NCBI GenBank assembly: GCA_001898465.1
Contig: MKTX01000001.1
Location: 248,001-312,000 of the forward strand
Length of the DNA: 64,000 nt
Origin: Sphingobacteriales bacterium 39-19
GTDB taxonomy: Bacteria > Bacteroidota > Bacteroidia > Chitinophagales > Chitinophagaceae
Direction: 5' to 3'
Shown piece after piece: positions 8,075 through 17,600 of this stretch (position 1 is the first letter of the stretch; the number at the start of each line of letters is the position of its first letter). Under the pieces are notes generated by a model, which did no database searches, was not told the origin of the DNA, and was given only the letters and a program-made list of their open reading frames with translations. The position numbers and the translations under genes were made by a program.

Positions 8075-9163
8075 ATGCAATTTTCTCATATTGTAAATGC
8101 AAAATTGAGTAAGGAAACAGACCGCCCCTTAATGCGGAAAGAAATATTTCCGGTAAGTAAAGGGCTGCAGCAATACCTGGAAAAATATGGAAGAGATAAG
8201 GATTTGCCAATCAATTACAAAGACCTCTTAAACTACCGGTTTTCCGATGCCTTAAAAGATAAGAACGGCAAACCCACCCACTGGGAAACGGCCATTTACG
8301 ATTTAAAAGAAATGGAATTCTTAAGAGCCAGTTTAATAGAAACCTATGCCGTGTTGAAAACAGAAGGAAACCTCAGTTTCTCAAAACACTTAGATGTGGA
8401 ACGTATCGATTTTTGTGAATTTGGAAATAGTATCCCCTTTAGGATTCGTATTATAAATCGGATAAATGGTAATTATGATCATTTTTATATTAAAGTGGCC
8501 GATGCTTCCCGTATTTATGGTTTAGAACTGGAGCATTTATTATCTCCCAACTATATCGTTTTCTTATACCATCAAAACACATTGGTGGAAGAACATATTG
8601 CGGGTGTACCCGGAGATTTGTTTATTGAACGCTATTTACATAACCCGGAACATAATAAAATTCGTATTGCCAAAGAGTTTGTAAAATTCAATGAACGCTG
8701 TTTTGCCCGGTTACTTGGGGATATGCGCAGCTATAATTTTGTGGCAGAAATAACGCCTGATATTGAAGATTTTCAATACCGGTTTAGGGCTATTGATTTT
8801 GACCAGCAATCTTATGAAGGCGCCAAAAACCTGTACCTGCCTCAATTTTATAAAGAAAATTATGAATATGTAGATCTCGTGTTAAAAAGTTTAAGTGCCG
8901 AAGTTATTCAGCAATACCAGGAAGAAGAAAGAACCAGTATTGCCTACCGGGTTTACAGCAAACGAAGGCAATTGGTGGAACTCCTGAATGCCATGGTAAA
9001 AGACGAGTTATCAATAACTTATAAAGTAAAAATGCTTGCCGCACAACTAAATGAACACTTTCATACCCATGCTTTTTTAAAGTGTAATACCATGGGAGCT
9101 ATTGTAAAAAAACAACTTAAGCAAACTGTACAATTTCATCTCCGCAAGTTTGGCCCTATGTAG
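8075..9163 (+). CDS. Uncharacterised protein with kinase-fold (APH/PKL-like) motifs
   Basis: I do not recognise a named family. From the ATG at 8075 the protein has 362 residues; starts back to 7961 would run into the divergent promoter region. A -7-like TATCTTTA at 8063-8070 lies just before this ATG. Residues about 135-245 show spaced motifs of the protein-kinase-like fold: Lys140 in FYIKVAD, Glu151/153 in LELEHL, LGDMRSYNF with Asp216 and Asn221 (spacing +5 as in the APH catalytic loop), and Asp241-Phe-Asp243 in AIDFDQ. The N-terminal 130 residues and the helical C-terminus are unassigned. Kinase activity is inference. The gene is divergent from the Ppx/GppA-like gene. Confidence 0.6.
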   Translation: MQFSHIVNAKLSKETDRPLMRKEIFPVSKGLQQYLEKYGRDKDLPINYKDLLNYRFSDALKDKNGKPTHWETAIYDLKEMEFLRASLIETYAVLKTEGNLSFSKHLDVERIDFCEFGNSIPFRIRIINRINGNYDHFYIKVADASRIYGLELEHLLSPNYIVFLYHQNTLVEEHIAGVPGDLFIERYLHNPEHNKIRIAKEFVKFNERCFARLLGDMRSYNFVAEITPDIEDFQYRFRAIDFDQQSYEGAKNLYLPQFYKENYEYVDLVLKSLSAEVIQQYQEEERTSIAYRVYSKRRQLVELLNAMVKDELSITYKVKMLAAQLNEHFHTHAFLKCNTMGAIVKKQLKQTVQFHLRKFGPM

Positions 9164-9201
9164 AAAAATGGCTTTAAATGCAGCATTTCGGCTTCAAAGT
9201 G

Positions 9202-9209
9202 TATCTTTG
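9202..9209 (+). promoter_or_regulatory. Bacteroidota -7 promoter element of clpX
   Basis: TATCTTTG matches TAnnTTTG exactly and lies 47 bp before the clpX ATG. No good TTTG at -33 is seen at the usual spacing, so only the -7 box is claimed. Confidence 0.55.
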
Positions 9210-9255
9210 CAGACGGAGTTCGTAGTATAAAAACCACATACTTCATAGAATCATT

Positions 9256-10500
9256 ATGGCAAGACAACAACAATTACACTGTTCATTTTGTGGCAGAAAC
9301 CGGGATGAGGTTAAAATCCTTATTGCCGGCCAGGACGGCCATATTTGTGAGAACTGTGTAGAGCATGCCCAGGATATCATTGGCCAGGAATTAGGAATTA
9401 ACAGTGAAAATAAGGGCCTGATCAATAGCAATTATGCTAAGCTTTCAGTTAGGAAACCTTTAGAAATTAAGAAATTTTTAGATGAGTACGTTATTGGGCA
9501 GGATGATGCCAAAAAGATATTATCTGTAGCCGTTTACAATCATTACAAGCGGCTAAATCAAAAAGTGGAAAATGATGTAGAGATTGAAAAGAGTAATATT
9601 ATAATGGTGGGTGAAACCGGAACCGGCAAAACCCTGCTGGCTAAAACCATTGCCCGCATGCTGAATGTTCCTTTTGCCATTGTAGATGCCACAGTATTTA
9701 CTGAAGCCGGGTATGTGGGAGAAGATGTAGAGAGTATGCTTACCCGCTTGTTACAATCCTGTAATTACGATGTACAAGCTGCCGAAAGAGGAATTGTTTT
9801 TATAGATGAAATTGATAAAATAGGCCGTAAAAGCGACAACCCCTCTATTACCCGGGATGTAAGCGGGGAAGGGGTACAACAAGGATTACTAAAATTACTG
9901 GAAGGTACAGAAGTACTCGTGCCACCCCAGGGAGGTCGTAAGCATCCTGAGCAAAAACTTATAAAAGTTAATACCCAGAATATCTTATTCATTTGTGGTG
10001 GCGCTTTTGCCGGTATTGATAAAATAATAGCCCGCAGGGTGAATACCCATTCCATTGGATTTAACGTAAATAAAGAAGAACAGGAATACAGGGAAAATAA
10101 TATACTGCAATTTATTAATGCCGTAGATCTTAAAAACTTTGGACTCATTCCCGAATTGCTGGGGCGCCTCCCGGTTGTAACGTACTTGAATTCTTTAGAT
10201 GAAGCTACTTTGCGCAGCATTCTTACTGAACCTAAAAATTCGCTTATTAAACAATTTACCCGTTTATTTGAACTGGAAGGCATTTCACTGAGCTTTGAAC
10301 CTGAAGTATTGGATTTTATGGTAAGTAAAGCTTTGGAATATAAACTGGGCGCAAGAGGCTTACGCAGTATTTGCGAAAGTATCCTTACCGATGCGATGTT
10401 TGAACTGCCAAGCCAAAAAATAAAATCTTTTGAAGTTACATTAGAATATGCACAAAGGCATTTCAATAATAGCAAATTAAGCTTACTGAAAGTGGCCTGA
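9256..10500 (+). CDS. clpX: ATP-dependent Clp protease ATP-binding subunit ClpX
   Basis: ClpX is the AAA+ unfoldase that recognises substrates and feeds them into ClpP. The N-terminal zinc-binding domain has [10 protein letters not shown] and CENC (a four-Cys site within residues 8-38). Walker A is GETGTGKT, Walker B is [10 protein letters not shown], followed by [32 protein letters not shown] and the sensor-2 region [10 protein letters not shown]. The length of 414 residues is normal. It is separated from the clpP pair by two unrelated genes and has its own promoter element. Identification is secure. Confidence 0.97.
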   Translation: MARQQQLHCSFCGRNRDEVKILIAGQDGHICENCVEHAQDIIGQELGINSENKGLINSNYAKLSVRKPLEIKKFLDEYVIGQDDAKKILSVAVYNHYKRLNQKVENDVEIEKSNIIMVGETGTGKTLLAKTIARMLNVPFAIVDATVFTEAGYVGEDVESMLTRLLQSCNYDVQAAERGIVFIDEIDKIGRKSDNPSITRDVSGEGVQQGLLKLLEGTEVLVPPQGGRKHPEQKLIKVNTQNILFICGGAFAGIDKIIARRVNTHSIGFNVNKEEQEYRENNILQFINAVDLKNFGLIPELLGRLPVVTYLNSLDEATLRSILTEPKNSLIKQFTRLFELEGISLSFEPEVLDFMVSKALEYKLGARGLRSICESILTDAMFELPSQKIKSFEVTLEYAQRHFNNSKLSLLKVA

Positions 10501-10504
10501 TCAT

Positions 10505-10723
10505 TTATTTTTTTACATGGTGCAGCACAGCGCCTTTATGCGCTGCAATATGATCGGATATATCACTCTTAATTTCATATTGAGGATCATCAGCCGTGGC
10601 ATGATGGGTATATCCCTTATAACTAAAATCCTTTTTGTGCACTTTTATAATTTTTCCGCTTACAAGGCCTGCTTCTGAATCCCATGATACCTGATCTCCT
10701 GTTTTGAATTTCTTTTTCATCAT
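10505..10723 (-). CDS. DUF2945 (TUDOR-like) small protein
   Basis: This 72-residue basic protein begins MMKKKFKTGDQVSWDSEAG and continues with SGKIIKVHKKDFSYKGYTHH and DPQYEIKSD. That matches DUF2945, the hypervirulence-associated TUDOR-domain family of small beta-barrel proteins with no firm bacterial function. Start M1 or M2 cannot be distinguished. It is convergent with clpX with only four bases between the stops, and no terminator hairpin is visible between them. Confidence 0.8.
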   Translation of the reverse strand: MMKKKFKTGDQVSWDSEAGLVSGKIIKVHKKDFSYKGYTHHATADDPQYEIKSDISDHIAAHKGAVLHHVKK

Positions 10724-11015
10724 TTATACTTTTTTTCTTTTACCACAGTAACTAAGCCAATATGAAAAGCCCCCTATTCATTGAAAATGATTGGGGATAA
10801 ACAAATACAGGAAGCAGAAAATATGGAATTGGGCAAAACATTACACAAAAACGGGAGTTCATGGGAATACCGTGTGTTATGAATTTTTCTTTACCGATCA
10901 ACTTTTTAATTGTGTATTGATTATTTATCTAAAATAAAAATAATAAATAAAACAGGCACTTGCTTTGTAATTGTATTTAAAAAAATTACCCAAGTAAAAT
11001 TTAAAACGCAAGATC

Positions 11016-11435
11016 ATGGACTACGAATCTCATCACACCGAATTTTCAAGAAGCATTATGGTAGGTTTATTTGTCGGAATATTGGCCAATGTATTGTGCC
11101 TGGCTTATGATGCCTTTTTCAGGTTATCATCCAGTTACTTTTTATCTGAGCTTATCAACGTATCTACCCTCAGTTTTTTTGTAGTATTAATTGGCCTTAT
11201 TACCGGCGTCATCTATTATTATTTTCATCATTATCTTAAACCTGCCAATATACTCTTCCGCTTATTCGCTGTTTTAATTACCGGGGGTTTAATTTTATTG
11301 GCCATACATGCAAACCGGACCACCAATCCTATTGTAAATATTGAATTCAGGGAGCTACTTGGCGGCATCATCCTTATTTCGGGATTGTGTTTTATGCTGC
11401 TCATCCCATTTTTCTATAAGAAAGATTTCCTGTAA
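11016..11435 (+). CDS. Small hypothetical four-helix membrane protein
   Basis: The product has 139 residues and four strongly hydrophobic segments (about residues 15-33, 50-70, 82-98 and 114-132), with a short cytoplasmic-looking N-terminus MDYESHHTEFSRS and a Lys-rich end (FFYKKDFL). I do not recognise a family. The 290 bp upstream are AT-rich with no other convincing gene. A hairpin with a T-run follows at 11516. Function unknown. Confidence 0.6.
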   Translation: MDYESHHTEFSRSIMVGLFVGILANVLCLAYDAFFRLSSSYFLSELINVSTLSFFVVLIGLITGVIYYYFHHYLKPANILFRLFAVLITGGLILLAIHANRTTNPIVNIEFRELLGGIILISGLCFMLLIPFFYKKDFL

Positions 11436-11515
11436 TAAAATCTGTTACTTAAAACTAAAACAAATACTTACCCGGTTTAATAAGAAAACGAAACTCAATT
11501 TTATTGAGATCAGAG

Positions 11516-11542
11516 AGCTGTCTATTAATAGATGGCTTTTTT
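11516..11542 (+). terminator. Rho-independent terminator
   Basis: AGCTGTCTA pairs with TAGATGGCT as RNA (nine pairs, two of them G-U) around the loop TTAA, followed directly by TTTTTT. It lies 80 bp after the small membrane protein gene. Confidence 0.7.
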
Positions 11543-11685
11543 ATTAGGCATACAAATATTTAGTAACCTCTTTCACTATAAATATCCTGAAACCCCTTAG
11601 CCACCAGAATGAAACAAAAGTTACGCAAATGGAAAACATTTATAGGATATTTGTATTTAATTTTAAAACTTAAAATTGTAACAGC

Positions 11686-13086
11686 ATGTTATTTCAGCAT
11701 ATTTACGACAAGAGCCTTGCCCAGGCCAGTTATTTTATAGGATGCCAAAAAGCCGGTGTGGCTGCTGTAATTGATGCAAAGCGGGATATTGATACTTATC
11801 TTGAAATTGCAAAAGCCAATAACATGCAGATTACGCATATTTTTGAAACGCATATTCATGCCGATTTTTTAACCGGTTCCCGGGAACTGGCAAAACTTAC
11901 CGACGCCAAATTATATTTAAGTAATGAAGGCGGACCCGGCTGGCAATATGAATTTCCGCACCAGGGTCTGAAAGATGGAGATAAGATACAAGTTGGCAAC
12001 CTGAGTTTTGAAATTTTACATACGCCAGGCCACACACCGGAAAGTATCAGTTTTTTACTTACCGATAATCCTGCAAGTAATAAACCGGTTATGTTGTTTA
12101 CCGGAGATTTTGTTTTTGTAGGTGATGTAGGCAGGCCCGACTTGCTTGAAAAAGCAGCCGGTATTGCAGGTACGGCAGATGAAGGCGCCAAACAGATGTA
12201 TCGCTCACTTCAAAAATTTAATGCCTTACCGGATTATGTACAAGTATGGCCCGGCCATGGAGCAGGAAGTGCTTGTGGCAAGGCATTAGGTGCAGTACCC
12301 AGCACCACCGTAGGTTATGAAAAAGAAAGGAACTGGGCTTTTCAATATGCAAATAATGAAAAAGGGTTTGTAAAATACTTGCTGGAAGATCAACCTGAGC
12401 CACCTGCTTATTTCGCTATGATGAAACACCTCAATAAGGTAGATCGCCCCCTGCTCACCGAAATTCCGGTATTAAGAAAAATAGCCGCAGCCGAATTAAA
12501 AGAAGCACTGTTAAAAGGAATAAAATTAATTGATGCCCGCCCGAAAACAGAATTTGCAGGAGGCTTTATACCGGGCAGCATAAACATCCAGGGAAATAAT
12601 TCATTTGCTACCTGGGCCGGTTGGTTATTAAAATATGATGAACCCTTTATTATTTTAGCACCCGAAGATCAATTGAATGATCTTACCCGGAAACTCATGC
12701 GTATAGGTTTAGATCATATTTATGGCTATGTTTCATCTACCCAAACCTGGACAGAAGCAGGGGGCGCTTTAGAAAAAGCCAACATATTGAGTTTACAGGA
12801 AACCAGGGAACTATTAGCCCATAACAATGTACAATTAATTGACCTGAGAGGTGCAGCCGAATATAATGCCGGGCATATTGCCAATGCCGAAAATGTATTT
12901 GTAGGAACCCTGGTTGACAACCTTCAAAAAATAAATAAAAACAAAAACGTAATCATTTATTGCCAAAGTGGCGACAGGTCATCTATTGGCTATTCATTAT
13001 TATTGAAAAACGGATTTAAAAATATAGCTAATTTTTCCGGGAGTATACAGGAATGGGTAAATGCCGGGGAGCCCATCGTAACTTAA
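11686..13086 (+). CDS. MBL-fold persulfide-dioxygenase-like protein with two rhodanese domains
   Basis: Residues 1-240 are a metallo-beta-lactamase fold of the ETHE1/CstB type, which oxidises low-molecular-weight persulfides to sulfite. The metal motif is THIHADF (His56, His58, Asp60), with His116 in HTPGHT, Asp141 in FTGDFVF and His191 in WPGHGAGS. The usual HxHxDH ends in Phe instead of His. Rhodanese 1 (about 265-355) has no active-site Cys; rhodanese 2 (about 370-466) has Cys426 in IIYCQSGDRSS. The length of 466 matches CstB-like fusions. An 8-3-8 dyad (11659-11677) lies just before the ATG. A role in sulfide/persulfide detoxification is inferred from the family. Confidence 0.88.
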   Translation: MLFQHIYDKSLAQASYFIGCQKAGVAAVIDAKRDIDTYLEIAKANNMQITHIFETHIHADFLTGSRELAKLTDAKLYLSNEGGPGWQYEFPHQGLKDGDKIQVGNLSFEILHTPGHTPESISFLLTDNPASNKPVMLFTGDFVFVGDVGRPDLLEKAAGIAGTADEGAKQMYRSLQKFNALPDYVQVWPGHGAGSACGKALGAVPSTTVGYEKERNWAFQYANNEKGFVKYLLEDQPEPPAYFAMMKHLNKVDRPLLTEIPVLRKIAAAELKEALLKGIKLIDARPKTEFAGGFIPGSINIQGNNSFATWAGWLLKYDEPFIILAPEDQLNDLTRKLMRIGLDHIYGYVSSTQTWTEAGGALEKANILSLQETRELLAHNNVQLIDLRGAAEYNAGHIANAENVFVGTLVDNLQKINKNKNVIIYCQSGDRSSIGYSLLLKNGFKNIANFSGSIQEWVNAGEPIVT

Positions 13087-13105
13087 AGTGTATAGGTATA
13101 CTCAA

Positions 13106-13126
13106 ATCATCATAAAACCTGATGAT
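13106..13126. promoter_or_regulatory. ATCATCA-N7-TGATGAT dyad
   Basis: A perfect 7-bp inverted repeat with a 7-bp spacer sits 20 bp after the MBL gene stop, and TGATAATCA overlaps its right arm. It could be a weak AT-rich terminator hairpin or an operator for the gene at 13212. Sequence alone does not decide. Confidence 0.35.
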
Positions 13127-13211
13127 AATCATTCTTTATTAAGCAATGAATGGATATATTTGAACTTCCAATTTTATTGAACCCCTGTACATTCATTTAA
13201 ACTAAATAAAA

Positions 13212-13610
13212 ATGCAAAAATTCATTCTTTCGGCCATTTTCATGCTGGCTGCCAGTTTTTCATTTTCTCAAAAACAAGCAGACTGGAAAGAGATGCAGGA
13301 TTTTCATGCTGTAATGAGTAAAACTTTTCATCCCTCAGAAGAGAATAATTTACAGCCCTTAAAAGAAAATGCAGAGAACCTCCTGAAAGCTGCCCGGGCA
13401 TGGCGTGCTGCCGAAATTCCCGCAGGATACAATACAACCCTTACTACAGCAACATTAAAAAAATTAGTAAAACAATGCAGCGCCATTCAAGTTGCCGTTA
13501 AAAAGAAGAAAGATGATATGCAATTAAAAAAAATGATTACAGAAGCGCACGAAATTTTTCATGAAATTATGGAAAAGTGCAGGCCGGGTGCCGACGATAA
13601 ACATGAGTAA
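13212..13610 (+). CDS. Small exported helical protein of unknown function
   Basis: The 132-residue product has a Sec signal peptide (MQKFILSAIFMLAASFSFSQ) and a helical mature region of about 110 residues rich in Lys and Glu, ending HEIFHEIMEKCRPGADDKHE. Histidines and one Cys at the end of the last helix might bind metal or heme; there is no CxxCH. It loosely resembles the four-helix periplasmic lipoprotein at 21297 in size and layout. It precedes thioredoxin and the metal efflux operon. Confidence 0.55.
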   Translation: MQKFILSAIFMLAASFSFSQKQADWKEMQDFHAVMSKTFHPSEENNLQPLKENAENLLKAARAWRAAEIPAGYNTTLTTATLKKLVKQCSAIQVAVKKKKDDMQLKKMITEAHEIFHEIMEKCRPGADDKHE

Positions 13611-13704
13611 ATGATCATTAAATTTTAATGAAACACTGGGTAACAAAAGTCACAAATACCATGCACCTGTATATTTACTTTTGTTACTTATAAAAATACT
13701 GATT

Positions 13705-14088
13705 ATGGCAACCATACCCCTTACAACCGCTGGTTTTAAAGAAAAAATATTTAACTACGAAACTGAAAAAGACTGGAAATACCAGGGCCATTTACCCGCC
13801 ATTATTGATTTTTATGCTGACTGGTGCGGGCCTTGTAAAATGGTAGCTCCCATATTAGAAGAACTTTCCCGGGAATACGAAGGCCAATTACTCATTTACA
13901 AAGTAAATACTGATGTGGAACAGGAATTATCGGCTGTTTTTGGAATCCAAAGTATCCCTACCCTGCTTTTTATAGGAGCAGATGGAGAACCGGTGATGCA
14001 GCCCGGTGCTTTACCAAAGCATGTATTTAAAAAATATATAGAAGAAACCCTTTTGGTAGCTGAAAAATCCCGGGAGAATACAGCATAA
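13705..14088 (+). CDS. Thioredoxin family protein
   Basis: A 127-residue thioredoxin fold with the active-site motif WCGPCK in DFYADWCGPCKMV and the cis-Pro loop IQSIPTLLF. The N-terminus is about 20 residues longer than in classical thioredoxin and has no signal peptide, so it should reduce cytoplasmic disulfides. ATG at 13705 is preferred to TTG at 13681. It is the first of two thioredoxins in the window (the other is at 59546). Confidence 0.9.
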   Translation: MATIPLTTAGFKEKIFNYETEKDWKYQGHLPAIIDFYADWCGPCKMVAPILEELSREYEGQLLIYKVNTDVEQELSAVFGIQSIPTLLFIGADGEPVMQPGALPKHVFKKYIEETLLVAEKSRENTA

Positions 14089-14111
14089 ATAAAACCAAAT
14101 CAGAAGAGATA

Positions 14112-14495
14112 TTGAAGAAATTAATCACCATATCATTACTTTCCATTTATTTGTTATCGGCAACAGAAGCCCATCAATTATTGAAATTGCCGGTGATCTT
14201 CTATCATTTTGCAGAACATAAGCAAGTTGATAAAACCATTTCATTTGTTGATTTTTTAGCCATGCATTATTTACATGGTTCTCCCCCTGATAAGGATTAT
14301 GACAGGGATATGCAATTACCCTTTAAAGCCTGTGTTAATATCAATACCATTCTACCGGTTGCCCCTATACCCCATATTGTAAAAATACCTCTTTTAAAAG
14401 AAGTGGTTTTAAAAACCAAAAGGGCCAGTTCCAAAAATTCATTTACGTATTCCCCCTACCTTGCTGATATCTGGCAACCTCCCAAATTATCATAA
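14112..14495 (+). CDS. Small exported protein preceding the CusA operon
   Basis: Reading from a TTG codon at 14112 gives MKKLITISLLSIYLLSATEA, a signal peptide, and a 127-residue product. The only in-frame ATGs lie far downstream, so TTG is the likely start. The mature part carries a motif I associate with small proteins encoded next to CzcA/CusA pumps in Bacteroidota: FYHFAEHKQVDKTISFVDFL followed by acidic DKDYDRDMQLPF. His and Asp residues suggest metal contact. The gene lies 130 bp upstream of the pump gene. Function is not established. Confidence 0.6.
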   Translation: MKKLITISLLSIYLLSATEAHQLLKLPVIFYHFAEHKQVDKTISFVDFLAMHYLHGSPPDKDYDRDMQLPFKACVNINTILPVAPIPHIVKIPLLKEVVLKTKRASSKNSFTYSPYLADIWQPPKLS

Positions 14496-14625
14496 GCATA
14501 CAAAACTGTAGCCATTACAATCGTGTTGCCTTGTAACCTCATTGGGCTGTAGTTACATTCCCTTTCAATAATCATTAACATACGGCAGTTTGGTAATGAT
14601 TTTCATAATACATAATATTTAAGTT

Positions 14626-17600
14626 ATGCTTACTAAAATAATAGCATTTTCAGTTCAGAATAAACTCATCATTTCATTATTCATTTTTGGCCTCATTGGC
14701 TTTGGCAGTTACGAGTTAACGAAATTACCCATTGATGCCGTACCCGATATTACCAATAACCAGGTGCAAGTTATTACCATGGCGCCCTCATTTGGGGCAA
14801 CTGATATTGAGCGATTAATCACCTTTCCCATAGAGCAGGCGAATAATAATATTTCGGGATTAAAAGAAATAAGAAGTTTTTCCCGGTTTGGTCTGTCATT
14901 AGTAACCATTGTTTTTGATGATGCGACCGATGTGTACTGGGCGAGGCAGCAGGTAGCTGAAAGGCTGCAACAAATACAATCTCAAATACCTCCGGGTATT
15001 GGAGTTCCCGCTTTGGGACCCGTAAGTACCGGTTTGGGTGAAATTTATCAATACGTAGTAAGGCCTAAAAAAGGATATGAAGGTAAATACGACGAAACCG
15101 AATTAAGAACCATACAGGATTGGATTGTTCGCAGGCAATTGCTGGGTGTGTATGGTGTAGCAGAAGTGAGCAGTTATGGAGGAAAATTAAAACAATATTC
15201 CATAGAGGCAGATCCCAATAAACTTTTGTCGCACAATATTAGCATCACCGATATTTTTAATGCCCTGGAAAATAATAATCAAAATACAGGTGGCGCATAC
15301 ATAGAAAAAGGGCCAACTGCCTTATTTATCAGGAGCGAAGGGCTTCTTGGCAATATTGAAGACATTCAGCAGGTTGCTATAAAAAATACGGCATCAGGAA
15401 CCCCTTTATTTATAAGAGACGTTGCCGAAGTAAAAATAAGTCATGCGATACGGTATGGTACTATGACGTATAATGACCAGGGTGAGGTAGCCGGCGCTGT
15501 AGTAATGATGCTAAAAGGTGCAAATAGTAATGAAGTAATAAAAAAAGTGAAAGAGCGTATTGCCCAAATTCAAAAAACATTGCCCGAAGGGGTGATCATT
15601 GAACCCTTTTTAGATAGGACAAAAATGGTAAATAATGCTTTGCATACGGTTGAAACCAATTTAATGGAAGGGGCTTTAATCGTAGTGTTTGTGCTCGTTA
15701 TTTTCCTGGGAAACCTGAGGGCAGGCTTACTGGTGGCTTCTGTAATTCCGTTAGCCATGTTATTCGCAGTAATTATGATGAACCAGTTTGGCGTGAGTGG
15801 CAACCTGATGAGCCTGGGTGCACTGGATTTTGGATTGATAGTAGATGGCGCCGTAATAATTGTTGAAGCTGTAATGCATCGCATTGGTCATAGCAATCAT
15901 TTTAATAAAGTCAGTTTTTTAAACCAGCAACAAATGGATGAAGAAGTAAAATTTTCAGCCACTAAAATGATGAAGAGCTCAGTTTTTGGCCAAATCATCA
16001 TACTGGTAGTGTATTTACCCATATTCACCTTACAAGGTATAGAAGGTAAAATGTTTAAACCCATGGCACAAACAGTGGCATTTGCTTTAGTGGGCGCATT
16101 TATCCTTTCACTCACTTACATTCCCATGATGAGCGCACTTTTCTTAAGTAAAAAAATAAAACATAAGCAAAATCTATCAGACAGGATGATGGCGAAATTA
16201 GAAAAGGGATACCAGGCTGCATTAACCAAAGTGGTAAACTTTCCAAAAACGGTGATAGCCTCCGTAGTGGGGCTCTTCTTATGCGCTCTCCTGGTTTTAC
16301 AATCACTGGGTGGAGAATTTATCCCTGCTTTAGAAGAGGGAGATTTTGCGGTAGATACCAGGGTGCTCACAGGAAGTAATTTACATACCACCGTCAGCAT
16401 GACCCAAAAAGCAGCCCGGATATTAAAAGAACGATTCCCTGAAGTAGAAAAAGTAGTAACAAAAATAGGAAGTGGAGAAGTGCCAACCGATCCCATGCCC
16501 ATGGAAGCAAGTGATATGATGGTAATTTTAAAACCCAAAAAAGAATGGAAGTCGGCAAAATCGTTTAATGAATTAAGTGAAAAAATGGGGCAGGCACTTA
16601 AAGAAATACCCGGTTTAACGGCGGGGTTTCAATTTCCGGTACAAATGAGATTTAATGAACTCATGACGGGTGCAAGGCAGGATGTAGTATGCAAAATATA
16701 TGGCGAAGATTTAGATAGCCTGGCTGCTTATGCCAACAAACTGGGAAGCATTATTAATACCGTGAAAGGCGCACAGAATTTATATATTGAAACGGTATCC
16801 GGATTGCCCCAAATATTAATTAACTATAATAGAAATACAATTGCCCAGTACAACCTGGATATCGCCACAATTAATCATGTTATTAATACTGCATTTGCCG
16901 GGCAAACTGCCGGAGCCCTGTATGAGGGAGAAAGACATTTTGATATAGTGGTCCGGCTGCAAGGGGAACAAAAAAAAGATATTAAAGACATACAAAATAT
17001 GCTTATCCCTACGCCTATGGGTACACAAATTCCATTATACCAACTTGCCGACGTGCAAATAAAAGATGGCCCCAATCAAATACAGAGAGAAGATGCAAAA
17101 AGAAGAATCATTGTAGGATTTAATGTACGGGGCAGGGATGTGCAAAGTATTGTAAATGAATTACAGGAAAAAGTGAATACAAAATTAAAGTTTTCTGCCG
17201 GGTACTATATTACTTTTGGAGGCGCTTTTGAAAACATGAATGCTGCCAAAAAAAGATTACTGATTGCGGTTCCTGTTTCATTACTGCTCATATTTATTTT
17301 TCTTTATTTCGCATTTAAATCTATCCGGCAGGGATTGCTTATTTATTCTGCCATTCCATTATCTGCTATTGGCGGTATTTTTTTATTAGCCGCCCGGGGC
17401 TTACCCTTTAGTATTAGTGCAGGCGTTGGTTTTATCGCCCTGTTTGGAGTAGCCGTGTTAAATGGAATTGTATTAATTGCTGAATTTAACCGTTTAAAAA
17501 TGGAAGGATTAACAGATGTAAAAAGAATTGTACTCATGGGTACTAAAGTAAGATTAAGGCCGGTTTTAATGACCGCATTCGTTGCATCATTAGGATTCTT

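Noticed and set aside
9765..10475. 236-codon open frame on the minus strand
   Set aside because: It is antisense to clpX, whose motifs are unambiguous; the translation has no recognisable domain and looks like a codon-bias shadow.
10787..10882. 31-codon frame upstream of the small membrane protein
   Set aside because: Short, no recognisable motif and no promoter or conserved context; cannot be supported.
14112..14495. Possibility that this is a pseudogene because it lacks an ATG start
   Set aside because: TTG start with a perfect signal peptide and conserved-looking motif next to the metal pump gene argues for a real gene.
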